Positions 52,335-61,483 of a stretch of 64,000 bases of DNA are shown piece by piece. Within the stretch, counting starts at the first letter, position 1; each line of letters starts with the position of its first letter. Origin of the DNA: Microbacter sp. GSS18 (lineage in GTDB: Bacteria; Actinomycetota; Actinomycetes; Actinomycetales; Microbacteriaceae); contig CP119753.1 in NCBI GenBank assembly GCA_029319145.1, positions 1,798,001-1,862,000 on the forward strand. The letters run 5' to 3'. Position numbers and translations under genes: made by a program. The notes under the pieces were generated by a model that searched no databases, was not told the DNA's origin, and saw only the letters and a list, made by a program, of their open reading frames with translations.

Positions 52335-54143
52335 GTGACTGAAACCGACGCCCCGATCGAGGCCGAGGCTCCCGCCGAGCCCGCCGAGAAGACATTCGCA
52401 GACCTCGGCCTGAGCGAGCCCGTGCTCAAGGCCCTCCGCGGGATCGGGTACGAGACGCCGTCAGCCATCCAGGCCGCGACGATCCCGACGCTTCTCGAGG
52501 GGCGCGATGTCGTGGGCATGGCGCAGACGGGCACCGGCAAGACGGCCGCGTTCGCGCTTCCGATCGTCGACCGCCTCGACGTGTCGCAGAAGAACCCGCA
52601 GGCGCTGGTGCTCGCCCCGACGCGCGAGCTCGCGCTGCAGGTGTGCGAGGCGTTCGAGAAGTACGCCGGGCACCTCAAGGGCGTGCACGTCCTCCCGGTC
52701 TACGGCGGACAGGGCTACGGCGTCCAGCTGTCGGCCCTGCGGCGCGGCGTTCACATCGTCGTCGGCACGCCGGGCCGCATCATCGATCATCTCGAGAAGG
52801 GCACGCTCGACCTCTCCGAACTGCAGTACCTCGTGCTGGACGAGGCCGACGAGATGCTCAAGATGGGCTTCGCCGAGGACGTCGAGACGATCCTCGCCGA
52901 GACCCCCGACACCAAGCAGGTGGCCCTGTTCTCGGCGACCATGCCGGCCACGATCCGGCGCATGTCGAAGCAGTACCTGAACGAGCCCGAAGAGATCACC
53001 GTCAAGACGAAGACGACGACATCGGCGAGCATCACGCAGCGGTACCTCATCACGGCCTGGCAGCAGAAGATGGACGCGCTCACCCGCATCCTCGAGGTCG
53101 AGAACTTCGACGGCATGATCGTGTTCGGACGAACCCGCAGCGTCACCGAGGAGATCGCCGAGAAGCTGCGCGCCCGCGGCTATTCCGCCGCCGCCATCAA
53201 CGGCGACATCGTGCAGGCCCAGCGCGAGAAGACCGTGAACCAGCTGAAGTCCGGCAAGCTCGACATCCTGGTCGCCACGGACGTCGCCGCGCGGGGCCTG
53301 GATGTCGAGCGCATCTCGCACGTGGTCAACTACGACATCCCGACCGACACCGAGTCCTACGTCCACCGCATCGGCCGCACGGGCCGCGCCGGCCGCTCGG
53401 GCGACGCCATCAGCTTCGTCACGCCGAAGGAGCGCTGGCTCGTGCGCGCGATCGAGAAGGCGACGCGGCAGGAGCTCACCGAGATGAACCTGCCGAGCGT
53501 CGACGAGGTGAACGAGACCCGCCTGTCGCGCTTCGACGACCGCATCAGCGCCGCGCTGACCGAGTCCGAGCGCGTCGACCGGTTCCGCGACATCGTCGCC
53601 CACTACGTGAGCCACCACGACGTGCCCGAGGTCGATGTCGCGGCCGCACTCGCGATCGTCGCCCAGGGCGAGACGCCGCTGCTGCTCGAGCCCGACCCCG
53701 AGCCGGCCGAGCGCCCGCGTCGGCAGCGCGACCACGACGACCGGGGCGACCGCGGCGACCGCGGCCCGCGCGAGCCGCGGCGCGAGCGCGAGCCGAAGGC
53801 GGGTTACGCGACGTACCGGATCGCCGTGGGCAAGCGCCATCGCGTCGAGCCGCGCCAGATCGTGGGCGCACTCGCGAACGAAGGCGGCCTGCGCCGCGAC
53901 GACTTCGGCCGCATCCAGATCCGGCCGGAGTTCTCGTTGGTCGAGCTGCCCGCGGACCTGCCGCGCGACACTCTGGACCGTCTGACCGACACGCGGATCT
54001 CCGGGCGCCTCATCGAGATGCGGCTGGATACCGGCGGCCCCTCGGGGCGGTCCCGCGGATACGCGGACAAGGGAGACCGTCGCGAGCGCGGCGACCGGTA
54101 CGACCGCGGCGAGCGACCGCCGCGCCGTCGGGACGACCGCTGA
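52335..54143 (+). CDS. DEAD-box ATP-dependent RNA helicase, CsdA/DeaD-like
   Basis: A 602-residue RNA helicase. The Q motif is near residues 22-47, Walker A AQTGTGKT at 63-70, PTRELALQV near 96-104, DEAD at 169-172, SAT near 200, ARGLD near 316 and HRIGRTGRAGR near 340. After the helicase core comes an acidic linker, an Arg/Asp/Gly-rich stretch (DHDDRGDRGDRGPREPR) and a DbpA-type RNA-binding domain (about 500-575). Likely roles are ribosome assembly and RNA turnover, especially in the cold. The C-terminus ends in Arg/Gly/Asp repeats typical of disordered RNA-binding tails. Confidence 0.93.
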   Translation: MTETDAPIEAEAPAEPAEKTFADLGLSEPVLKALRGIGYETPSAIQAATIPTLLEGRDVVGMAQTGTGKTAAFALPIVDRLDVSQKNPQALVLAPTRELALQVCEAFEKYAGHLKGVHVLPVYGGQGYGVQLSALRRGVHIVVGTPGRIIDHLEKGTLDLSELQYLVLDEADEMLKMGFAEDVETILAETPDTKQVALFSATMPATIRRMSKQYLNEPEEITVKTKTTTSASITQRYLITAWQQKMDALTRILEVENFDGMIVFGRTRSVTEEIAEKLRARGYSAAAINGDIVQAQREKTVNQLKSGKLDILVATDVAARGLDVERISHVVNYDIPTDTESYVHRIGRTGRAGRSGDAISFVTPKERWLVRAIEKATRQELTEMNLPSVDEVNETRLSRFDDRISAALTESERVDRFRDIVAHYVSHHDVPEVDVAAALAIVAQGETPLLLEPDPEPAERPRRQRDHDDRGDRGDRGPREPRREREPKAGYATYRIAVGKRHRVEPRQIVGALANEGGLRRDDFGRIQIRPEFSLVELPADLPRDTLDRLTDTRISGRLIEMRLDTGGPSGRSRGYADKGDRRERGDRYDRGERPPRRRDDR

Positions 54144-54211
54144 CGCGCGGAGCCGGGACGACTCGCGGCGCGCTCACAGCGAACCCGGACGGAGCGCTTC
54201 GCGCGCTTTCG

Positions 54212-54217
54212 TAGGAT
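54212..54217 (+). promoter_or_regulatory. -10 element, probable leaderless promoter
   Basis: TAGGAT is seven bases before the ATG at 54225. Confidence 0.45.
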
Positions 54218-54224
54218 CGAAGAC

Positions 54225-55574
54225 ATGGCCGGATTCTGGGGCAGACGCAAGCGCGAGGACGAACAGCTGCAGGCGCAGGACGCCGATCTCGCCCGGCGCG
54301 CCGGAAAGGTGCTGGTCGCCGCGGACGAGCGCATCCGCCTCACCACCGACGAGCTCGCCTTCGCCGAAGCGGAGCTCGGCCCGAACGCGACGAAGGATCT
54401 GCGCGAGGCACTCGACGCCGTCCGCACGCATCTGGGCGAGGCCTTCCACCTGCACCAGCTCAATCACGACGAGATCCCCGACACCCCCGAGGAGCTGCGC
54501 ACCCGCAACGCCCGCATCGTGCAGCTGTGCGAATGGGCCGAGGATCTGCTCGACGACCGCACCGCGGCGCTGGAGGAGCCCATCGAACGGGCTCGCCGCG
54601 CGCCCGCGATCATCGACGGCGTGCGCCGTGACGCCGAGCGGCTGCGGGCGCAGCTGCCGGCCGCACGGGCGACCGTCCAGAGGCTGTCGGCGCGCTACTC
54701 CGAGGGCGCCATGGCCAAGATCGCCGCGAACCCGGCCGAGGCCGAACAGCTCCTCGGATTCGCGGAGCACAGCGCGGGAGTCGCCGAGCGTCGCCGCGAC
54801 GCCGGAGCGCGCGAGCACGCCAACACGGCGCTGGAGGCCGCCACCGAGTCGGCGCGCCGTGCCGAGACGCTGCTGGATGCCATCGAGTCCTTCGAGATCG
54901 AGGCACTCCGCGCCGAGTCGACCCTGACCGCGATCGTGGAGGACTCCCGCGAGGACCTCGCGGAGGCCATCAAGGAGCCCGCGTCGCCCGCGGTCACCGA
55001 CGCGATCGTCGCGCTCCACGCCGCGCTGGCTGCGCTTCCCCCGGCCGGCGTCAACACCGATCCGTTCGAGCATCTGACGCGTCTGCGCGAGGCGAACGCC
55101 GCCCTCGACAGCGCCATCTCCGCCGCGCGCGAGCGCGCGGCGCGCCCGGTGCCGCCGCTCGAGCACGTCCGGCACGCCATCGACGACGCCGACCGCCAGC
55201 TCGCGGTCGCGCGCGACGTGATCGCCGGCCACCGCGGCTGGATCGGGGCCGATGCTCGCACGCGCCTGGCCGAGGCCGAACGGGTGCGCGTGGATCTGGA
55301 CAGGCACCTGGGCGCCTCGGCCGCCGCCGCGACGGCGATCGACGAGGATCTGCGCGAGCAGGCCTTCGAGAAGGCCCGGCGGGCGGCGTTCCTCGCGAGC
55401 GAGGCGCTGCAGCTGGCTCAGCGCGACATCGACCGGTCGCGCCCGCAGGACCCGAACCAGTGGGGAGGACCGCAGGCGGGGTGGGGCGGCGGCCGGCGCG
55501 GCGGGAACGACCTGATGGGCGGCATCCTCGGCGGCCTCGTGATCGGCAGCATCCTCGACGGCATCTTCGACTGA
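54225..55574 (+). CDS. coiled-coil protein with glycine-zipper tail, paralogue of the TPM protein's cytoplasmic part
   Basis: A 449-residue protein of unknown function. A basic start (MAGFWGRRKRED) is followed by about 380 residues of Ala/Glu/Arg-rich coiled coil and a C-terminal Gly-rich hydrophobic motif (GGILGGLVIGSILDGIFD). It shares segment order and motifs with residues about 215-640 of the TPM protein at 6591-8585: an AEA/AAQ start, RTRNARIVQLCEWAEDLLDDR against RAWNARIIELCDQAGTRLDE (parts), RYSEGAMAKIAANPAEAE against SYAPEALATIADNPAQAE, and the Gly-rich tail. It lacks the signal peptide and TPM domain, so it is probably cytosolic or peripheral. A strong terminator follows. Confidence 0.8.
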   Translation: MAGFWGRRKREDEQLQAQDADLARRAGKVLVAADERIRLTTDELAFAEAELGPNATKDLREALDAVRTHLGEAFHLHQLNHDEIPDTPEELRTRNARIVQLCEWAEDLLDDRTAALEEPIERARRAPAIIDGVRRDAERLRAQLPAARATVQRLSARYSEGAMAKIAANPAEAEQLLGFAEHSAGVAERRRDAGAREHANTALEAATESARRAETLLDAIESFEIEALRAESTLTAIVEDSREDLAEAIKEPASPAVTDAIVALHAALAALPPAGVNTDPFEHLTRLREANAALDSAISAARERAARPVPPLEHVRHAIDDADRQLAVARDVIAGHRGWIGADARTRLAEAERVRVDLDRHLGASAAAATAIDEDLREQAFEKARRAAFLASEALQLAQRDIDRSRPQDPNQWGGPQAGWGGGRRGGNDLMGGILGGLVIGSILDGIFD

Positions 55575-55577
55575 CGA

Positions 55578-55612
55578 CGACGCCCCGGCCCGCTCTGCGG
55601 GCCGGGGCGTCG
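55578..55612. terminator. strong bidirectional terminator
   Basis: CGACGCCCCGGCCCGC (55578-55593) and GCGGGCCGGGGCGTCG (55597-55612) form a perfect 16-bp stem with a TCT loop between convergent genes. Confidence 0.85.
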
Positions 55613-55624
55613 GAGGTTGTGGGC

Positions 55625-56287
55625 CTACGAAGCCAGCTCCTGCTCAGGCGGCGCCTGCGTCGTCAGCGAGATCACACCGTAGTCCCACCCCTTGCGGCGG
55701 TAGACCACGCTGGGGTGATCGGTGCGGGCGTCGACGAAGAGGAAGAAGTCGTGCCCGACCAGCTCCATGCGGTCGACCGCCTCTTCGACGGTCATCCACT
55801 CGGCGTCGAACTCCTTCGTGCGGATGACGACGGGGGTGTACTCCTCCTCGCTCTCGTCGCCCTCCATGACGGGGATCTCCCCCGTCGAGACGGCGCGGAG
55901 GACGTCCGCGGACGCCGGCTGGACGTCGATGCCCTGAAGCGACCCGGTGTCCTTGTGGTACTTCGCCCCGCGCGGGTGGTTGCGCGCGTCGACGCGCTTG
56001 TCCTTCGCGCGACGCAGCTGCTCGCACAGCTTGTCGACCGCGAGGTCCAGCGCGGTGAACTTGTCGCCGTCCGTGGCCTCCGCCCGGACGATCGGACCCT
56101 TGCCGTTGACGGTCAGCTCGACGGTCTCGTCCTCCATGCGACCGTTGTGGTACGCGCGGTGGGTGACCTTGATGTCGACGCGCTGAGCGCGGGGAGCGAG
56201 GTGCTCGATGCGGGTGGCCTTCTCTGCGACGACCGAGCGGAAGCGATCCGAAATCCCCACTCCCACGCCGACGATGCTGGTTTCCAT
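55625..56287 (-). CDS. hpf: ribosome hibernation promoting factor, long form
   Basis: A 220-residue long-form HPF that dimerises and silences ribosomes in stationary phase or starvation. The N-terminal S30AE domain (1-110) includes ETSIVGVGVGISDRF, DIKVTHRAYHNGRMEDETVE (part) and DLAVDKLCEQLRRAKDKR. An acidic linker leads to the C-terminal dimerisation domain (about 155-215, RTKEFDAEWMTVEEAVDRM). The ATG is well supported by AGGAGG. In mycobacteria an equivalent gene also lies next to secA and comF. Confidence 0.94.
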   Translation of the reverse strand: METSIVGVGVGISDRFRSVVAEKATRIEHLAPRAQRVDIKVTHRAYHNGRMEDETVELTVNGKGPIVRAEATDGDKFTALDLAVDKLCEQLRRAKDKRVDARNHPRGAKYHKDTGSLQGIDVQPASADVLRAVSTGEIPVMEGDESEEEYTPVVIRTKEFDAEWMTVEEAVDRMELVGHDFFLFVDARTDHPSVVYRRKGWDYGVISLTTQAPPEQELAS

Positions 56288-56375
56288 CCCTGACCTCCTT
56301 GTTCCGGTCCACCCGGTCAAGGGCGGACCTTCAGTCGCCTTGATCCCCCCACCGTAACTCTGAGGGGCCGCCGTG

Positions 56376-57092
56376 TCACGCACGAATCGGCCGTGTGACA
56401 GGACCTTCGTCCCCTTGTCCGCCGGCGCCGCGCGCGGCGGCCCGGCGCGGTGTGTCGGCGATCACGGCGGCGCCCAGCACGACGCCTCCGGCGGCACGGA
56501 TCGCGCGCGCCGCCTCGTCGAGCGTCGCGCCCGTCGTCATGACGTCATCGACGATCACGACCCGCAGACCCGCCGCCGGGCGGGCCCGCACGCTCCCCCG
56601 GACGTTGCCGAGACGGCCCGCGCGGTCGAGCCCGCGCTGGTCGGCGGTGGCGCGCGCGGGGCGCAGGACGCGGCGCATGGGGAGGCCGGCGCGCGCGGCG
56701 ACGAGGTCCGGCACGCGGTAGCCGCGCCGCCGATAGGCCTCGGCCGATGTGGGGACCGCGGCGAACACGGCGTCACGCGGCGCATCGAGAGCGGACGCCG
56801 CTGCCCGCAGCGCCGGCGCGAACGAGTGCGCCAGCCCCACGCGGCCGTCGCTCTTGAGCACGCGCATCGCCCGGGCGACGGCGCCGTCGAAGGTCAGCCC
56901 CGACCGGACGCGGAGTCCGCCGGGGGTCGTGAGCCCGCGCACGCGCGGCACCATCCGGGCCCGGCACGCCTCGCACACCGCCGCATCGGCGACGCCGCAG
57001 CCGGCGCACTCGACGGGGATCAGCAGCGCGAAGGCGTCGGTCACGGCCCGGCCCACCGACCCCGCCCACCCGCCCGCGTCACGCATGCGCAC
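56376..57092 (-). CDS. ComF family phosphoribosyltransferase-like protein
   Basis: A 238-residue double-zinc-finger/PRTase protein. Cysteines 29, 32, 40 and 43 (CAGC and CEAC) form the N-terminal zinc site, and the PRPP-type motif VVIVDDVMTTGATLDEA is near 176-192. Relatives are required for DNA uptake in competent bacteria, but in actinobacteria the function is unsettled. The start is ATG at 57092; a second ATG two codons later is possible. It lies 81 bases downstream of lpqB in the same direction and may belong to the mtrA-mtrB-lpqB transcript. Confidence 0.85.
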   Translation of the reverse strand: MRMRDAGGWAGSVGRAVTDAFALLIPVECAGCGVADAAVCEACRARMVPRVRGLTTPGGLRVRSGLTFDGAVARAMRVLKSDGRVGLAHSFAPALRAAASALDAPRDAVFAAVPTSAEAYRRRGYRVPDLVAARAGLPMRRVLRPARATADQRGLDRAGRLGNVRGSVRARPAAGLRVVIVDDVMTTGATLDEAARAIRAAGGVVLGAAVIADTPRRAAARGAGGQGDEGPVTRPIRA

Positions 57093-57173
57093 AGCCTCCC
57101 GCGCAGGACGCGCCGGGACGTCGGCGCGCCGGCATCCGTGGGCGGATGCGCCGCTCGAGCGGGCTGGGGAGGA

Positions 57174-58886
57174 CTACCCGGGAGTGCCCTGCTGCGTCGC
57201 CAGCACGAGCACGCCCGTCGCGGACTCCTGCCAGTTCGCGCCGCGGCGCACCAGCAGCGTGTCGTCCTCGGTGCGCAGTCGCACGGTCGCCGGCGTCGGC
57301 CCTCCCGCGAGCGCGACGACCTCCGCGGGCGCGGCGACCGAGGACGTCGGCCCGCCGACGATCTGATCGGACACCACGGCGGTGTCCTCGCCCGCGGTCA
57401 CGGCGCCGACGGTGACGTCGTCCAGCCACGCGATGTCCGACACCGGTCCGTCCAGGACGCCGAGCACGATCGGATCACCGAGGGAGCGCGGCACCGCGTC
57501 GGCGTCGCGCACCACGCCGGCGCTCCACAGCTCCACGCGCGAGCCGACCAGCACGGCGGCGGCGAGGCGCGTGCCGTCGCGGGAGACGGCGATCGCGGAC
57601 ACGCCCGCGGCTCCCGTGAGGGCGTTGGCGATCTCGATCCGCGTGCCGTCGCGGGTCACGGCGACGAGCGCCCCCGGTTCGGTGCGGGGCACGCTCCACA
57701 CGGCCCCGGCCGGGTCGACGGTGGGGTCCACGAGCCTGCTGCGCCGGTCGACGACCTCGTCCGTGCCGGTGTCGCCGACGCGGTGCACACTGCCGTCGCC
57801 CGCCTTCACGGCAGCCACCGCCCGCTCGGCGGTGACCTCGACGGCCGTCGGCTCGAGCCCGGGCACGACGTCGCTCAGTCCTTCGAGGGGGGTCAGCTCG
57901 TCGGCGGCCAGCAGCCCGAAGCCGTCCGCGGTGAGCACCAGCGGCGGACCCGACACGCGCGTGGACCGGGTCTCGACGCGCTCGGCCTGCAGCGGGGCCT
58001 GGGCGACCGACATCTCCACACGGCTGACCCCTGCGGTGGCCAGGCTCGCCTGCAGCTGCGTGAGCATGCGGTCCAGCGTCGCCGGATCCACCGCGAGGGC
58101 GGTGTCGTCGAGTTCGACCTGGGCGACACCCGAATCCACCGGGACCGCGGCACGCGCCGTGACCCCCTCGGGGAAGCTGGTCACGACCGCCTCGGCGAGC
58201 CAGTCGGCCATCGGCTTGTTGACCAGCGCGTCGGCGATGCGCGTCGGGGCGTTCGTCGCCGGGAACCAGCGCACGTCGGGGACGAGGTACTCCCAGTCCG
58301 GGTCGAAGTAGAACACGGAGTACTGGCGGTACACGCTGGGGAACACGTCGCGATCCAGCACGATGCCGTCGGGCGCCTGCGTGATGCGCCACTCGCCGTC
58401 CTCCTGCACCTCGAGCGAGAACGCCAGCGTCGTCGTGCCCGCGTCCACCGGCGAGTACGTCCCGCGCTCGTCGACGCCCGCGATCGCCACGACCGAGACC
58501 GACACGGTCGACTCGCCCACGATCTCGTCATCCGCCTCGCCGACGGCCGCGCCCGCGGTGTCGTAGACCCGATCGCCCGGGAGCACCACGGTCACGCCCA
58601 CGTCCGGGCGCCACTCGGCGGCGAAGTCCGGCGCCAGGTACTCGCGGGCGCGGGACCAGCCGTCGGTGGGGCCGGAGCCGGCCAGCAGGAAGCCGTCGAC
58701 GATCTCGTCCGGCGTGGCCCCCGGCTGCGGTCGCTCGGGGAGGAAGATCGTGTCCGCGGGCGCACTCGACGAGTCCGCCTCCTGACCCGGATAGACCGGC
58801 CCGCTCGTCGGCAGGCCCGCGCACGCCGACAGCGCCAGCGCCAGCGCTGCGGCCGCCGCGGCCGCCACCCACCGCCGCGCCCTCAC
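57174..58886 (-). CDS. lpqB: LpqB family lipoprotein (MtrAB-associated)
   Basis: A 570-residue lipoprotein. A signal with lipobox LSAC (Cys22) is followed by a GerMN-type domain (about 60-320, including ARAAVPVDSGVAQVELDD) and a beta-propeller-like region with WSVPRTEPGALVAV and ISAIAVSRDGTR-type repeats (here SAIAVSRDGTRLA). In mycobacteria LpqB contacts the outer part of MtrB and modulates MtrA phosphorylation and cell-wall homeostasis. The GTG start overlaps the mtrB stop by four bases, so production is coupled to the kinase. Confidence 0.94.
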   Translation of the reverse strand: MRARRWVAAAAAAALALALSACAGLPTSGPVYPGQEADSSSAPADTIFLPERPQPGATPDEIVDGFLLAGSGPTDGWSRAREYLAPDFAAEWRPDVGVTVVLPGDRVYDTAGAAVGEADDEIVGESTVSVSVVAIAGVDERGTYSPVDAGTTTLAFSLEVQEDGEWRITQAPDGIVLDRDVFPSVYRQYSVFYFDPDWEYLVPDVRWFPATNAPTRIADALVNKPMADWLAEAVVTSFPEGVTARAAVPVDSGVAQVELDDTALAVDPATLDRMLTQLQASLATAGVSRVEMSVAQAPLQAERVETRSTRVSGPPLVLTADGFGLLAADELTPLEGLSDVVPGLEPTAVEVTAERAVAAVKAGDGSVHRVGDTGTDEVVDRRSRLVDPTVDPAGAVWSVPRTEPGALVAVTRDGTRIEIANALTGAAGVSAIAVSRDGTRLAAAVLVGSRVELWSAGVVRDADAVPRSLGDPIVLGVLDGPVSDIAWLDDVTVGAVTAGEDTAVVSDQIVGGPTSSVAAPAEVVALAGGPTPATVRLRTEDDTLLVRRGANWQESATGVLVLATQQGTPG

Positions 58887-60589
58887 GATGCACCTCCCCC
58901 GGCCGCGCCGCTGCGTGCGACGCCGCCGTCGAGCCCGATCGTGTCGATCGGCTGGGTGAGCCCGAGCGCGTCGATGCCGCTCGCGGTGTCCTCCGTCGGC
59001 TGCGCGCCGATCGGCGAAGGGCCGGGCGGGGAGCCGGGGTCGCGCGGGATGGTCAGGACGAAGTTCGAGCCGATCCCCGGCTCGCTCCACACCGCGAGCG
59101 TGCCGCCGTGCAGACGCGCGTCGCCGAGCGCGATCGACAGGCCCAGGCCCGTCCCCCCGATCGTGCGCTTGCGCGACGGATCCGCCCGCCAGAAGCGGTC
59201 GAAGACCCGCTCGGCATCCTGCGGACGCATGCCGAGCCCGTAGTCGCGGACGCCGATCGCGACGGCGTGCTGATTGCTGTCGACCGTGACGACCACGGGG
59301 CGATGCTCGCCGTGCTCGATGGCGTTGCCGAGCAGGTTGCGGACGATGCGCCGCACCCGGCGCGGATCCATGTCGACCGGCGTGTACCCGCCGGGCGCCA
59401 CCAGACGCACATCGACCCCGTGCTGCTCGGCGAGCTGCTGCATCGAGCCGATGACATCCTCCGCGAGGTGGGCGAGGCTGGTCGGCTCGAGTTCGAGCTG
59501 CACCGACCCGGCGTCGTAGCGGCTGATCTCGAGCAGGTCCGTCAGAAGCGTCTCGAACCGCTCCACCTGGGCGTTCAGCAGCTCGGCGGCCCGGGCGGTC
59601 GCCGGGTCGAACTCCTCGCGGTGGTCGTTGATCATGTCGGCGGCGAGACGGATCGTCGTCAGCGGCGTGCGCAGCTCGTGCGAGACGTCCGAGACGAACC
59701 GCTGCTGCACGAGCGAGAGGTCGGCGAGCTCCTTGATCTGCGACTCGATGCTGTCGGCCATCGCGTTGAACGACCGGCCCAGGGTCGCCAGCTCGTCCTC
59801 GCCGCGCACCGGCAGGCGCACACCCAGTTCGCCGGCCGCCAGCTGGGCGCTCGTCTCTGCGGCCTCGGAGATCGGGATCGTCACCGACCGCAGCACGAAC
59901 CAGGCGATGCCCCCGATGAGGACGACGAGCGCCACGCCCGAGAACCACAGCGTGGCGTGGACGAAGCCCAGCGTCTGCGATGCGCTGGCGAGGTCATAGG
60001 CGAGATACAGCTCGTACGGGCCGACCCCGGGGACATCCAGCTGCTGGCCGACCATGATCCCGGGCAACTCGCCGCCGCCGTCGACCGGGATCGCCACGGA
60101 CTGCCACCACTGCTGCCCCTCGCCGAGCTGCACGCGATCCCGCATGCCCTCGGTGATGACGTCCTCGGCCCACGTCGCGGTCGCCCAGTCCTGCGGGGCG
60201 TTGCCGGTCGCCGGCCCGATGCGGAATGCCGCCATCATGTCGGCGGCGGTCTGCTGCTGCATCGCGGTGCGCACCGCCGTCATGACGTTCTGCAGCTGGA
60301 CCTGGTCGCCCTGCGTCGCGGCGCTGTCGAGGGTGGCCTGCGCCGCCGACTGCGCCCGCATCGCATCGCCGAGCACCTGCCGCAGGCGCGAGTCGAAGAG
60401 GTCGTTCTGGATCGCCAGAGCCATCCAGACGCACGCGACGGTCACCGCCAGCGACGTCAGCCCCAGCGTCACCGCGAGCGTGCGGAAGCGCAGCGAGCGG
60501 CGCCACAGCCCGGCGATGCGGCGCGGCCATGCGCGCCACTCCCGCCAGGAGTCCAGCGGCGCCGAGGTCGCCGTCGCGCCGGTGGTCAC
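58883..60589 (-). CDS. mtrB: MtrAB system sensor histidine kinase MtrB
   Basis: A 568-residue membrane kinase. TM1 (about 38-60) and TM2 (about 205-227) enclose an extracytoplasmic sensor domain. HAMP, HisKA (DVSHELRTPLTTIRL, acceptor His304) and HATPase (about 410-520, with NLLGNAIEHG and GTGLGLSIA) follow. The C-terminal 45 residues are a Pro/Gly-rich tail. Together with MtrA it controls cell-wall hydrolases, division and osmotic response in actinobacteria. The start is GTG, seven bases after the mtrA stop. Confidence 0.95.
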   Translation of the reverse strand: MTTGATATSAPLDSWREWRAWPRRIAGLWRRSLRFRTLAVTLGLTSLAVTVACVWMALAIQNDLFDSRLRQVLGDAMRAQSAAQATLDSAATQGDQVQLQNVMTAVRTAMQQQTAADMMAAFRIGPATGNAPQDWATATWAEDVITEGMRDRVQLGEGQQWWQSVAIPVDGGGELPGIMVGQQLDVPGVGPYELYLAYDLASASQTLGFVHATLWFSGVALVVLIGGIAWFVLRSVTIPISEAAETSAQLAAGELGVRLPVRGEDELATLGRSFNAMADSIESQIKELADLSLVQQRFVSDVSHELRTPLTTIRLAADMINDHREEFDPATARAAELLNAQVERFETLLTDLLEISRYDAGSVQLELEPTSLAHLAEDVIGSMQQLAEQHGVDVRLVAPGGYTPVDMDPRRVRRIVRNLLGNAIEHGEHRPVVVTVDSNQHAVAIGVRDYGLGMRPQDAERVFDRFWRADPSRKRTIGGTGLGLSIALGDARLHGGTLAVWSEPGIGSNFVLTIPRDPGSPPGPSPIGAQPTEDTASGIDALGLTQPIDTIGLDGGVARSGAAGGGAS

Positions 60590-60596
60590 GCCCGCC

Positions 60597-61277
60597 TCAG
60601 ACGATCGCCCCGGCGCGGTAGCCGACGCCGCGCACCGTCGTCACGATCGAGGGGTTGTCGGGGTCCTGCTCGACCTTGGCGCGCAGGCGCTGCACATGGA
60701 CGTTCACCAGGCGCGTGTCGGCCTTGTAGTGGTAGCCCCACACCTGCTCGAGCAGCATCTCGCGCGTGAAGACCTGCTGCGGCTTCGACGCGAGGGCCAC
60801 GAGCAGGTCGAACTCGAGCGGAGTGAGGGCGATCTGCTCGTCGCCGCGCCGCACCTCGTGGGCCGACACGTCCACGGCGAGGTCGCCGATGCGCAGCACC
60901 TCGGTCGCCGTGGCGCCCACGGGGCGCAGCCGCGTGCGGATGCGGGCGACGAGCTCCTTGGGGTTGAAGGGCTTGACCATGTAGTCGTCGGCCCCCGACT
61001 CGAGGCCCTTGACGACGTCGGCGGTGTCGGTGCGGGCGGTGAGCATGATGATCGGGATGCCGGACTCGGCGCGCACCTGCGTGCAGACCTCGATGCCGTC
61101 CATGCCGGGGAGCATGAGATCCAGCAGGATCAGATCCGGACGCTCGGTGCGCCACGCCTCGACCGCCCGGGCGCCGTCGGCGCAGAACACCGTCTCGAAC
61201 CCCTCCGTGCGCAGCACGATGCCGATCATCTCGGCCAGCGCGGTGTCGTCGTCGACCACCAGGATCCGTGATGTCAT
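60597..61277 (-). CDS. mtrA: MtrAB system response regulator MtrA
   Basis: A 226-residue OmpR-type regulator. The receiver domain has acidic DDD at 9-11, phospho-acceptor Asp53 (LLDLMLPGMDG), Thr in LTARTD and Lys in VKPFNPKEL. The C-terminal winged helix (about 130-225) contains LTPLEFDLLVALASKPQQVF and the ADTRLVNVHVQRLRAKVE recognition region. This sequence is nearly diagnostic for MtrA. It is first in the mtrA-mtrB-lpqB operon. The 206-base divergent region to the next gene presumably holds its promoter; I could not place a clear -10 there. Confidence 0.96.
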   Translation of the reverse strand: MTSRILVVDDDTALAEMIGIVLRTEGFETVFCADGARAVEAWRTERPDLILLDLMLPGMDGIEVCTQVRAESGIPIIMLTARTDTADVVKGLESGADDYMVKPFNPKELVARIRTRLRPVGATATEVLRIGDLAVDVSAHEVRRGDEQIALTPLEFDLLVALASKPQQVFTREMLLEQVWGYHYKADTRLVNVHVQRLRAKVEQDPDNPSIVTTVRGVGYRAGAIV

Positions 61278-61483
61278 GTGCCTGCGTCGTCCTTTGCGTG
61301 GGGTGAGGGCACGGCGGCTCCAGCGCCGTCCCCGTGCGCTTCCCACAGAGTAGTCGACCCCGGCCGGAGGTGGGCCCGGGGCGCGCCCGTCGGCGCTGTG
61401 ACACGATAGGGATCCGGCCCGCGAACGCCGATCGCGCATCTGTGGGTCCGGTGGCCTCGGATGCGACGCAGGAAGGGACGACC